This document shows, piece after piece, positions 1 through 14,400 of a stretch of 64,000 nt of DNA (position 1 is the stretch's first letter; each line of letters begins with the position of its first letter). Both the position numbers and the translations under genes were made by a program. The stretch covers positions 3,386,352 through 3,450,351 of the forward strand of contig OY811977.1 in assembly GCA_963681505.1 (NCBI GenBank), read 5' to 3'. The notes beneath the pieces are model-generated. The model was not told the origin of the DNA. It made no database searches and saw nothing but the letters and a program-made list of their open reading frames with translations. The DNA is from Eunapius fragilis. Taxonomy: Eukaryota > Porifera > Demospongiae > Spongillida > Spongillidae.

Positions 1-780
1 TGGTGGAGGTACAAGTGTGGGTGTACCAAGCAGAATGGAGAGTGGGTGGTTTGCACTTGTGTATGTGTGTGTGTGTTTGTTTGTGTGAGTGCGTGCTTGT
101 GCATGCATGCCTGTGTGCATAAGTGTGGATTCTTGTAGTGCAGGCTCACATCTAGTAAGTGTGCTCATAGCAACAAGAGACAACAGGGAAATTAGATAAT
201 AATTTTGCAAAGCAGAGGCCAGTTCTGTGTATGTGTGTGTATGCATGTGTGTGTGTGTGTGTGTGATGAATGACTGCCAAAGCCATTTTAATGTGTACAT
301 ATGCACACGTTTGTGATTGAAGCATGACTCGAGTGTGTGTGTACGTGAATGTGCGTGCATGTGCATGTGGGTTTGTGTGCATGTGTGCATGTGCATGTGC
401 ATGCATATGTTTAAAAGTGCAAAAGGCAACAAGAAGACCTGTTGGTAATTACCAGAGCAAGGAAACACAAATTTACATAAACAATAAACATGTGACTGCA
501 GTAGCAAGTGTATGCTAGTGCTTGTGTGTGGTGTGTATGTGTGTGCATACATAAACGTGCACATTGATACACAAGACAATTTAGACAAAGGTACGGCTCC
601 AATAGAGAAACATGTGATGAATAGGATGACAGCTAAAAACAATGTTTGTATGTGGGTCGACAATTAGGAAATAAAATAGCAAAGCATTGATGTTGATGCG
701 TGAATGACTGACTGCCCATGGTGTGTGTGTACATGTGTGTGTGTGTGTGTGAGTGTGCATGTGTGTGTATAAGTGCACAT
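1..780. repeat. Degenerate GT-rich low-complexity DNA
   Basis: Runs of TG/GT with GCATG interruptions dominate (clearest at 61-120, 232-264, 330-410, 520-550 and 720-772). Open frames here on both strands are products of the repeat. The stretch presumably lies upstream of, or within the large intron before, the first visible channel exon. Confidence 0.7.
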
Positions 781-2361
781 TGCAACACTAAATTCCCAGC
801 TAAATATAAATTCTAACCTGGAGTATCTTCTGGAAAAACCTCACTTTCATTCTACCCTGAGCCTAAATGTCTGGGAAAACCTTGCCTCATTAAACTCATT
901 CCCTCACTTTCGGTCATACCCCATCTAACACACTGTCCCCAAAATTTTGACACCTGGTATGGTTGCAGGTCACACATGTATATACAAAGGATGGTAGAGG
1001 TGGGCTGCAATAACTCCAGCTAAATGCCAGCTGCGTTGCTTACCATGGCTGTACTTATAAATGTATTGCTACAGGTGCTATTGTTTATACATCAATGGCA
1101 GGTAGCACCCTTTTGGTATCTACCCTGGCCTAACCAACTTACCTTGACCAGCGTCAAGGTGTGGGCTGACCAAATGGTAACCTTGGTTCCAGTCACACTC
1201 AGGGTAGGCGGACAGCACACCCACTGTCGCCTGACCCCTTTTGGGCAAAAAATTAACTATGCCAAGCACATCACCAATTGGAAACTAAGCATGAGGGAGC
1301 ATTCTGACAGAATTAAATGACACCAATTGCTGTGATCTGAGGTTGTGTATGAATGTGAGTGTGTGCATGTGTATGTGTGTGTGTGTGGTGTATGTGTGTG
1401 TGTGTGTGACTTATGATTTTATTTTGTATGGATATTATTTTGTAGAACCAAATATAATTGGTTTACCAATGAAGATAAAAGAGGTTTTAGTAGGCCAATG
1501 AGAGTACTACATGTTGGTAAATACATGTAGCTACAAGGGTGTGCGTGTGCAGAAGTCAAAAAGGAAGGGTGCGTTTCAGATTAAGCTAGCCCTAGGCACC
1601 GTGCACTTTCATGCTCTGCAGCGTTGTGCACGCATAAATGAAGCAGTTTGACCGAGCCAACACGCTCGATTTCTACGTGCATGCGCTACAGAGTACCGTA
1701 CCGTGTTGCTCAGGCTGATGGCAGCTGGACCCACGTATTACGAATCTTTAGCTTCTGCTCACTATGTTGAAGAAGCCAAGAAGGGGAACAGAACCAGACG
1801 TTTGCAAGAAGCCGCGTACTTGTTGTATATTATATAGATGGGCGGAGACATAGTTATTGAACAGGAAGTAATTGCATATTCATGTCTCGATGCCAGTCGT
1901 AAATGATAAATGGCGCGAAACGACCGGGAGATATGCAATTACTTTGCACAGTTGTATCCCCGTAACGGATAAAGAAAGAATTAACAAACAGAACAAATCA
2001 ATAGGTACAGGATCCCTCTACGTACAAACCAAACTAGGAGTGAATTGAATTTTCCTGCCGAAAGATATGGCGGGTTTGAACCCCAAGGGGTATCGGACGT
2101 TGCAACACTGGCACGACGCGAATGCAAGAGCCCATAGTCTATTTTACCAGAGAGAAATGATGTAGTATGAAGTTTTGAAAATAGGAAGTCAATAGTATTT
2201 ACGGTTCGGGAGATGTAGCGATTTCAAAGTGAATCATTTTTATAACTTTATATATATATATACTATACTCGATAGGCGTGAACTGTCCCATGTATATATA
2301 TAATTATAATTATATGAAAATTGCAGATTGCATTAATAAGTGGATTGCTAAATGTTTTCAG
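781..2361 (+). other. Probable intron upstream of first visible channel exon
   Basis: No convincing exon was found. It holds a GT microsatellite (1363-1408) and a dispersed repeat (about 1840-2280). The earlier channel exons seen in copy 2 (59171-59877) have no counterpart here, so they must lie left of the window if copy 1 has them. Confidence 0.5.
1840..2280. repeat. Dispersed repeat shared with 49850-50790
   Basis: Blocks such as ACTTTGCACAG, CAAATCAATAG and GCGTGAACTGTCCCA occur in the same order here and around 50040-50770. The right copy also contains an internal inverted repeat (CAAGCGGGGAAATTTGCACG against a reverse-complement block near 50000), suggesting a non-autonomous foldback element. 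Confidence 0.5.
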
Positions 2362-2539
2362 ATCTCATGCAAAAGGTACAACCTACTGAAACACAGAGTG
2401 GTGAAAACGTGGATACAGCAGAAATGGAAGAAAGAAGCAATAAGAGTCTTTATTCCATACTTTGGTCTGTACGTCATCTTTCTTATAATGCTCACAGCCT
2501 TCGCGCTGCTATCGCCAAGACCAGTAAACAATTTAGCAT
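2362..2539 (+). CDS. Channel copy 1 exon: pre-S1 helix and S1
   Basis: The acceptor is TTTTCAG at 2361 and the donor GTAAG at 2540. The 178 nt enter in phase 0 and leave in phase 1. It encodes a basic amphipathic stretch (NLLKHRVVKTWIQQKWKK) that matches the TRPA pre-S1 helix (LL.HP.....L..KW), then a hydrophobic S1. Only two bases differ from the homologous exon 62723-62900. Confidence 0.82.
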
Positions 2540-5394
2540 GTAAGACATTACCATGACAATTGAAAATGGTTTCACTATTTCCCTCAATTGTATAGGTTGG
2601 ATGGACAACAATACTAATAACTTAGGTCAAGGTCCTATGAACAATGATACAGGTGTCCCTGCTAATGCCACCATGCTGTCCCTCTGTAGTAAGTGTCTAC
2701 TGATGAACGGAAATTTGGTACTTTGTGTATTCCAAATATAATTTATGCAATTAATAAGTAAATGAAAATAATAAATTTGGTGCAATATGGGAGCGGAAGG
2801 CAATGGTGGTGTTAATATGGTTGAAACATTAAAGATTAAACTGATATGAATAGCCTGTATTTAGCATACCTGGTATTTGTGTTGCACCATTGCCTTTCTA
2901 TCCGGAACGCTGCCAACTTTCTCGTATAGAGATGTTTTTATTTACTTGCTTGTGAGCTGTAGTTTGTAAAAAAAACTTTTTCATTCACGCTTGTTCCTTC
3001 TTTTATTTACCTCCTCTTTCCTCCAATTCCTATGTCCCACACTTTCCCAATCACAATGTGTTTGTATGTTTTAGAACACTGAGCTGTCGAATACGTACAA
3101 TGAAGAAATACTGCCTGCGCTTTAAGATTCGCTCAGATAAAAGGTTTATTGCATTGTACCTTCGTCTTGTTGAAGCGAAATGTTAGCGGTTATGTAAAGG
3201 CCCTACAGAAACAAGTTAGAAACTTACTGCCGATGTGTTTGGTACCATGACTATCCAATTTAGAGTTATGCTCTGCACAATTTCAATCTTTAGCAAACTT
3301 GGTTGTGTGCCCAGAACAGATTTTATCTGTTTGGAAGCCATAAAAGCGGATGGGAATCCACTTAGCTTGTGGTTGATCTAATAAACAGTTATCACTGTGC
3401 AAATGATTTGTTATACGATAGCGTATTTGTATTCCATAGCGTATATTTGAATATACCCCTTCAATATATGCACCTGCGTATAGAACCATATACACGGGTG
3501 CGTATATTGAAATATAACCGATCACGTGACATTCATGGTCGCCTAGCAAGCCTTTGAATTCACTTTGTGGCTATGTTGTCGGTCACCGTATACTAAGCGC
3601 TTCATATTTCGTGTATTAGTCCTACTCCCACACATCGTTCCCGATCCAATTTAGAATCCAATTGAAATCTTAATAATTTGCACAAGTACAACAGAACAAC
3701 AAACTAACAGTCCGAGGTGGCATTCAGCATAACTTCGTTCCAAGTCGCCTGTACAGAACAACAACTGTGAATTCTTATCGTCAAAATTATTGAACTCACC
3801 GCACATGTATCCTTGCGAACTGTCGTGTTGGTACAACAGACACATTGAAATGAAAACGAAATTGGCAACGCTTACCTTTCTAGTCACGTTTAATCAAGCA
3901 AATTGTGAACAGTTGGGAAAGGTAAAGGAGGTTAACACAGGAAAAAAAAAGCGTCGAATCATTTAGATATCCTTGTGTGATTGAACAGAGAATCACACAA
4001 AAATCAATAAAGCGTATGATTTTTACGTGATTCTCTGTTCAATAACACAAAGATTTCTAAATGATTCTATATGATTCGACGCTTTTTCCCCCTGTGTAAA
4101 CGCTTACCGGACCTGTCAGCAACAAATCACGATGAAACTGTCTGATAATACCCGACTTGTCAAAGTATTCGGATTAGTCCAACATGTAGCCAGTTACACG
4201 AACAACTTTAGACAAATTGACGAGCATAACAGCACTTCGCAAAACAAGAAATGACATACCTTTTTCTACCGTGCTCCGTTGTGCCAGTTTCGGTTGCTCA
4301 ACGGGAACACTTGGGACATGCCAAACTGGTGCAAATAGTGAGAGATGATTAGCAACACTATTTCTCGTTAACTTAGTCTTACCATTCAAACAATACGCTG
4401 ATCTCAAGAGCCCATTTTCAGAGTCTTCACCTTCACATTAAAACAATCAACACGCGGCAATGAAATAGCCCGCCTAAAATTTACAAGTCACGTGCGGTAA
4501 GCAAACCACATTCCTAATTGGAGCAGCTCAACACACCATCGCTCATGTCAGAAAGAGCGCCAAAGAAGATCATCACCAACACAATGAATCATAGCATGTC
4601 TGTTACCATGCAAGGATGCGATGGCACCTCGATGATATTACTAGACAACCCGAAATCATATTTACTAGCCTAAGGATCTTACATTGTGTAAACTAGGCCT
4701 AATTACTTCTAATTCTAAAATACATATATAAATGCAATATGCTGCTATATACATAATTTAGTATACAGTTAACATGTGATCATGTACCAGTACAATACAT
4801 ATAATATAGTCACGCTCGCAAGTGGCTGTGGTAAAAAAATTTGATGGGGATAGCTTCGAGTAACCAGTACGTTGTATACATGGAGTGCTCCATTCATCCA
4901 CCGATAGTGGCTAGAGCTTGACTTTTGTTCGCTAAAAGGATGTTAAAATGACCATGTCAGCATCTGTAAACAAGATAGGACAAGGTACGGTTTCAACCGG
5001 ACCACTTATTCCCTGAGGGGAAAAAAAAATCAGTTGTGACCCCTGACGTATACATTAACCGGCCCTCCCATACCGGCCATAGTTATAATCGGAGCACTTA
5101 CTATAGTGTGGCTACACTAGCCCGTATTAAGATGAGAAGAGCATTTTAGCTGTGGTCAATAAATTTGCAAGTGTAAAAAGCGCACAACGGGTTATTGCAT
5201 GGTCATTACATTTTAATGGCTGCCTATGTAAACTGTGACGCAAGTGCGGTTGTGTATTCGTGAAATATACAACGTTGTGTATTTCAAATGTACTGATCCG
5301 GCGTATATTTCAAGTATAGTCCAAAGTATACAGTATCGTATAACAAACTATTTGCACAGTGTATCCCACTGAAGCGCCAACAGGCAGACAGGCA

Positions 5395-5479
<85 letters not shown>

Positions 5480-8400
5480 ACGCACACACACACACGCACA
5501 CACACACACACACACACTCACCCATAGCGTAAATGGTGTCTACAAATCCAACATCACCCATTAAATTTTCATATCTTGTTTAATATACAAACGGATACAA
5601 ACAAGACACGTTACATGCATAATGGGTAAAATGCTAAATACATGTTCTAGAAAAGTAAGTTTCATGTCTATTGACCTGAGTGCCCATCCGTGGGTACAAG
5701 TGTGCACCTAGGTGCACAGCAAATGAAGGTTTTGCTGAATTCGGTCTTTTAAAGGATCCAGTTACATTGAAGGGTAAAGACACATTGTACAAGTTCTTTT
5801 TTTTGGATCGGGCTGAGATAACTGCAAGGCCATAGACAGTTACGAAATTTGGCGTATTAAAAAAAAAATCATGCTACTTATACATGTATGTACATTGTGA
5901 GTATGTACAAGTATATAAACCATTCTCTAATGAGAAAGTTGGTGGGATGCATGAATTTTCAGTGTAATCCAACTTCATTACAGTGAAGTCAATAGCCTCC
6001 TTTATCTTCACCATTGAATACCTATTACTCGTTGATTATTACACGCTAATATGCTAGTGAAGTCATAACTTATACTGCGCCAAAATTCCTTCGAGTCGCT
6101 CACTCCATTGCCATATTCGATTTTCCAGACCCATGTCGAACATAGTGGTGATGTAATCCTCACTTTGGAGTCTGGGTACAAATGAACTTAATACATACAG
6201 TGGTTTAGATGTAGGGGTGATGTAGTCATTTTCTATTTATTACATACTATATGCGTATATTACAATCTTCATTATATAGTAATTACCGCCAGACATATTT
6301 AATGGCGTCGTTTTGTGGTCGTTTGAGGTCTACATCATCTTAGACATCCATCATCATGTTATCCAAACAACTAACATCTCCGCTGGTTGCATTAATCATT
6401 TCACAAGAGGACAAACTTCCCTCTGCTGGTGCTACATCATCTGAAACAAGAAAATCTATTCACTCAGAAAATAGAAAACTACAAATGCCCTTGCTGATTG
6501 CATATATGACAACCTATCTGCTAAGCAGCAACGACTGGTTGATCGTAGTAGGGAAAAAGGTGCATCCTCATGGTTATCTGTACTCCTTTGGACGAGTTTG
6601 GTTTCTCTCTGCATAAGGGTGAATTTCGAGATGTATTTGGTTTGAGGTATGGCTGGAGTCTCCCAAATGTGTCGTCATCTTGTACCTGTGGTATATCATT
6701 CTCTGTTGACCATGCAATGACTGCAACTTGGGCGGCTTTCAATTCGCCATAATGAGTTACGAGATCTCACTGCTTCCTTGTTATCAGAAGTATGCCATAA
6801 TGTTGCCATTGAACCTCACTTACAACCACTGAATGGTGAAGGCTTTCACCACAAATCTGGCAACACTGAATGGTGAAGGCTTTCACAACAAATCTGCCAA
6901 CACTGATGAGAATTCACGTCTTGATATACGTGCCAGGGGTTTTTGGAATCGTGGCCAGGATGTTTACTTTGATGTAAGGGGTGAGGACGAAGCGGCTGTG
7001 CACTAGTTGCCATCCTCTCAATCATGGAAGCTGTCACAATCAGATTCTACATTCGGTACCAGCTTCCCAATCAGTTACACAGTTAAGTTCGCAAGATGCT
7101 TTGTTGCAGCTCAGTTTCCAATCACAGTTGCCCCAGTCACCTTTGCAGCTCTCAGTACTGCCATCACAACCATGTTTAAATTCAACATCATCAATCTCTT
7201 TTTCAATGCTGTCACCACCTTCGGACTTGCAGAGTGAGCCTTGTCCAGATTCACTACCATTACTTTCTGCTTGTACACACAGTTACCGCAATGTGGGGAG
7301 CTAGTACAACATTCACATTCATTGTCCATACAATGTGTTAGCGCCATCAGCTCTCAAGCTCCTGCTCATCCTAAGCGGAAACAGTGTGTTGTTGACGGAT
7401 GTCCTGAGCAGGTTGCCCCTTCCATGAGGCGTGCCACAGCATGTAAGAGGTATTTTTTCCAGGCGTTGTTCCTTCATTTTGGCTTTTAAAAAATGGGCTT
7501 TTCATTTGTGGTCAATTTCATCAATTGGTTTCTGAATCAAATACATCATCTCACAAGTCAAAGTGCATTGGTTCCTATAACCCCTCGGCCTCACAACAAC
7601 TCCATCAGGAGGTGGCTATTACCCCTGTTGGAGGGGATGCTATACAGCTACCATTGCTCGATGAAGTCTTCTCACTCAAAGTACCTACACTTCGTTACAT
7701 CCCTTCCAAGGCATTACCTGCATTTGCTTGTGCGCTATCCACTGCATTATGCTCTATAGTGCATGAGAATTCCATTAAAGCCTGGATTAAGTTATTGATG
7801 TTGCTACCATCATTAAAATGCAGGGGACATCACAAACCATCTTATCTTAATGCGGGCAGTTTGGGGCTCTATGGTGCTTAGCTGTTGCTCGCTCTTCTTA
7901 TTTGAACATCAAATCAACTGAAAAATCATGTCAACAAGCACTTCATGCTGCTCTCACTCTTGCACAAGACGGATTGTATTCTAAAGCCTGCCAAATAGTC
8001 GTCATCAGGAGTGGCCCCTTATACTGCTGAAACATAGCAATTGTTACAATCTAAGCACCCAGAAGGACCATTACCTGTACCACCTGAAATACACTCTGAT
8101 GCAATTGCAGTTCCAACCAACTTTGATGACATGGCTTTACTCAGATCCTTTCCCAAAGCTACTGCAGCTGGCCCTTCAGGTTTGTGAGTGCAGCACCTGT
8201 TGGATGCAGCTACAGTTCCCTTACCAATTCCAATTTGTGCATCAATGTTCCATGTTGTGAACTTACTTGCAGCAGGTAAAGCTCCTCAACGAATGTCAGT
8301 ATATCTGGCTGGGGGTAACTATACAGCACTTAGTAAGAACAAGCCGAACTGTCCTATACATGTTTGGCCAATTGCAGTTTGGAGAGGTTTTAAGAAGGCT

Positions 8401-11400
8401 TACAAGCAAATGTTTAAGCTACATCATAAGCGACAAAGCTGCTGATTTTTTCCAGCCATGTCAGCAAGTAGTGGCATGTTCATGCGGAGCTGAAAAAGTA
8501 ATCCACCATACAAGGTTATGCATTGATGAACAAAGGATTTTGCTGTTCTTAAGATAGATATGAGGAATGCCTTTAACCTGGTGTCAAGACAAGCCTTACT
8601 GAATGAATGTGCAAAGAATTTCCCAGAGCTGTTGCCTTGGGCTTCTTGCTGCTGCAGCCATCACCCTTTTCTGTGGCACTCATTAGGTATACTCTCTTCA
8701 CAGCAGGGTGTTCAACAAGGTGATCCACTTGGTCCTTTCCTATTATTCTCTTGTGCTCCAGAGAGTATTAAAGGCTGTTGCTGAGGACGATGGATGTGCA
8801 GAACTACAGCAGAATGACTGGTACCTTGATGATGGAATTCTGGCTGGAACAATATTTTCAGTCTCAAAAGCATTGGATATTGAAGAAAACCTGGAACCAG
8901 ATCTCGGCTTACATGTACATGTCAACTTACAGAAATGTGAGTTCTTTAGTAAAGACAAATCAAGTTTCCTTCTACAATACCATACTCAAAATCCCACATT
9001 ATGAGAACTTGGGAGCCTCAGTTGGTGATATTGAGTTTGACAACAGGTTTGTTGCCAAAAAGCATTCTGCAGCTCGTGCACTTTTGTCCAGCTTAGAAGA
9101 GATTGGAAGCATTGATCCCCATGTGGCATTTACACTGCTGCAGTTGTGTGCAGGTTTTTGCAAACTATCTCATCTTGCCAGAATCACTCCACCATCTCTT
9201 GCATCTAATGCATTGCAAGAATTTGACTTTGACATTCATCTCTTCTTCTCTAAGTGTACTGGTGTTGACACTCCAGATCATGCCTGGCATCAGGCTCATC
9301 TAAGTTTGCGCATGGGTGGATTAGGGCTCCGTTCACTTGCACGCCATTCGCCAGCGGCTTATATAGCATATCTGAGCAACTCAAATTGTGCAACATCTAC
9401 TTACTGCCAATTAGCCTATGCCATTGCACAATACAACACTTTTGTGCTACCTTCTGATGCTCTCTCTGCTAATGATTTTGTGGATCATATGGTTTCTCAG
9501 AGGCAACTTTCAGATAGGCTAGAGGATGTTCAGTCTTTGATGTTGCCTCCTGTGCTGATAAATCACGGTTACTCTTCACATCATCACCACATGCATCTGC
9601 CTGGTTAACAGTTGTACCATCAGATAGTCTAGGCCTTCACCTACAACCCAATGTGTTTCAAACTGCTAGCAGATGGTGGTTAGGCATTAGCCACACAGCA
9701 TCTAATTCCTTAGTTTGTACTCTATGTCCTGACAAAGCATTGGATAAATTAGGTCACCACTGCATAACTTCCAAGTGTGGAGGTGATGTGACAAACAGGC
9801 AAAACTTGCTTTGAAATGCATTGTTCAACACCTTCCATCATACATCTTTATCAGATCACCTTGAGGTTGGATGTGGCTGGGGGCTGGACAAATCTAAAAC
9901 TAGATCAGCTGACATCCTAGTTTCCAACTAGGATGGCAATGCCTCTGCAGCTTTTGATATCTGTGTGACATCCCCGCTAAATTCATCTTCAGTTGTGGAA
10001 GCGGGCATGTTATCTGGTGTGGCTGCTAGAGCTGTAGAACTAAGGAAGCACTCTGAAAATGATGTAAAATGCAAAGAATTAGGCTGGAGGTGCATTCCAT
10101 TAGTGGTGAAGACGTATGGTGCATGGGGATTGGAAGCCATTCACGTTTTTTCTATTGTGGCATTACGCCTGGCTGTGAGGACAAATTCATCGAAGTCAAG
10201 GGCTCTGGCCACGTTATATGGCTGTCTGAGCTTGATTTTGTTACGGGCCAATGCATGAGCTATCATGATGAGCTCCCTGCCATCATCAGCCTTTGATAAC
10301 ATCATTTTGGACTTATAGTAACATTAGTGAGTACATATATGTTTCGGTATACTCAATGTTATACTCAGTGTATTCCATTTTATGTCAGTATCAAAAAATC
10401 AAAATTTCAAAAAAAATTGTTATGATACTGACCTAAAATGGAGTACACTGAGTATAACATTGAGTATACCGAAACATACACACTAATGTCCAAAATGAGT
10501 TTATCAAAGGCAGATGATGGCTCATCGAAGTCAAGGACTCTGGCCACCTTATATGGCCATCTGAGCTTGATTTTGGTATGGACCAATGCTGGAGCTATCT
10601 TGATGAGATCCCTGCCATCATCTGCCTTTGCGGCATAAGGGAATTCCACAAAGGCTACCATGCTAAATTCCATCTATGGCAGATTGAGTCTCTTGTTAGT
10701 CCGAGCCAATGCCCGTGCTTTTCTCACAAGGTCCCACAACGCCAAAACAATGGACCTGCTTGAAGGGTAGGGAGTTGTTTTGTGCATGGTCATTTGTAGT
10801 AAGGTATATTATTATTATTATTAATTATCATTGAAAAATGTTTAAATTAAATTTGATTACAAATGGTTATAAATATACAATACACATAAATTAAATTAAA
10901 AAAATTAAAAAAATTATTATAACAACAAAATTTTACACAAAGTAGTATATGGAACAGTGTCACCTTGTGATACTTTTTCAAAATTTCCAAAAGCAAATAA
11001 ACGCTGCACTTTAGAATTATAAATGACAATTTGATAGAAGCTCTTTGAAGTTCATGTGTGGAAAGTCAAAAAATTTGAAAACTTGATAAACTATCCAGAA
11101 GGGTGATTCTACTGGACACTGTCCCATATGTATACATAATTTTTACAGTTATTATTGAAATATTAAAATACATACACTACATAACTATACCTGCATTACA
11201 TCATTATTGTTATTACAAAGTCATGAAGGACAAAGTTCCCTTGCCAAGATGGCTCTAGCAATGGACCTGACGACTAAGGTAATGGTTAGCCTGCCATAAA
11301 TGTCTGCCAAAAACTGTGGGGCTTGGGAGAAGACATGCTGATGGCCATGTGGGATGACAGCCTCAAGAACATTCCTTGGGCCTCCTTTCTCTGGCTGCCA

Positions 11401-14400
11401 TAGGTTTCCACAGCTACGGGAATGCAGGTCCACCCCAACCCTTGGCATTTTTGAACCATTTGAACATTGTTTGCAAGCGTCAGCGGCAAGGGCTGCTGCC
11501 CCAGCCATTATGCTTAATTCTCCCAAGATGATGGGGGTAAGGGGTGATATCACTGTGATATCCAGTGCAGCTGGCTTGCCTCTGTCCCATCCAGCATTTA
11601 TTGTTAAATACACAATATTATTTCAGTTCCACTGTACTTGGTTAGACAGTTACTATGGTTACTGGCCGGTCATGGAACGTGACAGCAGGGCTCTGGCATT
11701 AGCTCTTATTAGCATAATATTTAACCTGCCGTAGAGATGGAACAGTCTGTGGGTTCTGATAGCAAGGTGTGAAGCAAGCTGGGAGAGGTTGCACTGTACT
11801 TCAGGGCCCCAGCACCCAAGCTCAGGGCACGTAGTGTCATTGCTCCCATGTTTCATATTTTCTGTTGCCTGAGCTTTTGACCCACTCACTTAATTGGAGT
11901 TAGCGGTGATGTGACCGTTAAAGGCTGCAGGTTGGTCAAAGGCTGCAGGTTTTCCAAAACCTAATTAGGAACCAGTGCATCAGCTGGCCATGTACCCTCA
12001 GGCATCATGTCCTAGACCACTTCCAACTTCCATTTCATGCAGTCATGGAGGTGATGTGGTCATTAGACACAACCGCCTGTGAAACATCATTGTTGATTTG
12101 TGCCATCGTGCTCACATTTCTGTAAGAGTTGAAGTTTGTAGAGGTCTCTTGGGCTAGTTAAATATCTTGGAATGCTCTACTACGGATTGCCCAGATGTTC
12201 GCCCTAACAAGAGTCAGGTTTAGCCTTCCATATAGAGCTGCAATGGCTATGGACTTTGGGCAGTTCTGTCTGGTACCCATTCGGGAAGCAAGCTGAGATA
12301 ATGCCCATTTAGCTTATTAGTATTTGAATTTAATTAATAAAACATAAAACATGAAACAATACTTATACAAAAAACTCTTCATCGTCATTGTCCACCATCA
12401 TTGTCCCCAACATGGAAGCAGCACCCCCTTGATCATTGGATGGCAACTGATAGTCTCTGGGTAAGATATGCAAAAGAGTTAGCTTCACCTGACATTCAGT
12501 TGTCCTTGGACCAAATACTCCAGTGGTCTCTATTGCCATTAGAGTGAAAGTGGCCCCTAAGTCAAGGTGTTTATATATTCTGCATCATCTTATCTTCAGC
12601 CTGTTGAGCAACTGCTCCAACTTGCTGTGCAGCAATTACAGAGTAAGATGGTACAAATGTATCTGGGCAAGTTGCATCCCACCTTAGAACATTTTCAAGG
12701 GACCTGAACGATACAGACCTGCATGAAGGCTCCAGACGAGATGGAACATGTGCTGCAAATAAAGCTCTGTATATACATGTATGATGTTGTTGACAGCTGA
12801 ATGGCAGTGGAGACCTATGTTCTTTTTTCAGCTTAAGCCATGTGTGGCTTAAGCATAAGAAAAATTTTATACACAGAATTATTACATGCTGAAAATTGTA
12901 CTGAAAATTATACTGTAGAAATTTACAATAAAACATGCATACATTAAAGTACGACTAACAGCATTAAGTAATTCTATGTCCTTAAGTAAACAGCCTTATT
13001 GGCCCGAAAGCTCTAGCTAGAATGGCCCTTGCAATGGCCCTCATCAGGGTTAGATTCAAGCATCCATAGAGGTTAGCAATGACTTTGGTTGTGATGAGTC
13101 AGTAGCCAGGCGAGATGCCAATCGTGTGAATGTCTGCTTTGCCTCTGACCCCAATTGCTGTATATCTCCACGGCAATGGGAGCACATGCCCAACCCAACT
13201 CTTGGCACGTTTTAACATTGGATATGTGCTGTGAGGTTTCTGCAGCCAGAGCCACTGCCCCAGCCACCTGACTAGCCTCACCTACGAAGGCTGTGCAGAG
13301 TGGAGAGGTAACAGTTATTTCAAATGCCACTGGCTTTCCTCTTTCCCACACTTCTACAAGCACAATAGCAGGATGAGAGTGGCTGTGGTCATGAGTGAGC
13401 CCACTACCCAATGTACCCATCTCAATCCTCACTGGAAAATGGACACGATGGCAAGCTTCTGCGAATCCATCCAAGTCAAGTTATGAAGTGCACAAATAAA
13501 GTCAAGTCACAAGGACAGGAACTCCCTTGCCAAGATGGCTCTGGCAAAGGACCTGACCAAGGTGATGTCCAGCCTACTGTAAATGTCTGCCAAGATGGAA
13601 GGTTTGGAAGAGAATGCTGATGGCAAGGTAGAATGCCAACCTTACCCCAGTTGCAGAAGGTCTTAACAGCTAAGGGAATGCGTGTCCGCCTCAATTCCTC
13701 ACATTTGGGACCATTGGTAAGTAGGTTGCAGGCCTCTGCTGCCGTAGAAGCTGCACCAGACATTCGTCATGAATCCCTTACTATGGCCTCATGGGCAGAG
13801 GGGTGATGATACAGTGACATCAAATGCTGCAGGCTTGCCCTTCTCCCACCAGCAATGAGCACATCTGCTGGTCTGGTGTGACTCTGATCTCTGGTGAGAC
13901 CCCATGACCCTTTTCCACACCCACTCTCAGATGAGCTTGCCAACAGACATCCACTGTAGATATATAATCAAGCAACAATAATCAAGATATCTAAAATTTG
14001 AGAGCTCTCAATATTTAATCATAATGATATTACATACCTTACTTGATTTAATTATTCTGTCATTCTGCAAGAATTGGACCTATTTTTATATTCTTCCTAG
14101 AGCAATCTGTACCACAAACATCACTGGATCCTTATCCAGATGTACCAGCTGATGTAGACCAACATTCCTCAGCACTGGTAAGATCTGCAGCAGTGGTTGC
14201 AGGTTTACAAAACACTGCTTCCAGACATAATTTTAGTTGCTTATAACGCGGAACGTCTCTCCAAGTGACGATGAGTTATGCAATGCGAACGTTTTATAAA
14301 TCGCGATTAAGCGATGACATCAAATTACATGTCTAGAGATTCACAACTTTTGTGTTAATCATATTAAAAATTTAAAAAAATGCTACGAAGCCCACCAAAC

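Larger units (their letters stand above)
3326..14229. other. 10.9 kb present in copy 1 intron, absent from copy 2
   Basis: Copy 2 goes from the CCCACAGATTA block (about 63530) to TAGTTGCGTATAACGCGG (63645) in about 110 bases. Copy 1 has the same flanks at 3325 and 14235 with 10.9 kb between. Nearly all recognisable content is LINE and small inverted-repeat elements. It could be a composite of many insertions in copy 1 or, less simply, a deletion in copy 2. Confidence 0.6.

Noticed and set aside
152-778. Open frames full of His-Thr or Cys-Val in the GT-rich start
   Set aside because: They are translations of the microsatellite on either strand.
3283-4407. Three - strand frames in series that might be exons of a gene
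   Set aside because: No consistent splice sites or recognisable domain; the middle is a MITE.
5284-5561. Cys-Val repeat frames
   Set aside because: Product of the (CA)n tract.
12571-12936. 121-codon frame on the - strand
   Set aside because: No motif, AT-rich tract of F/Y/N, and no relation to the neighbouring LINE frames.
14101-14177. Possible extra channel exon between AG and GTAAG reading QSVPQTSLDPYPDVPADVDQ
   Set aside because: It would leave the next exon out of phase, whereas splicing 2688 directly to 14526 keeps phase. It also lies in the interval absent from copy 2.
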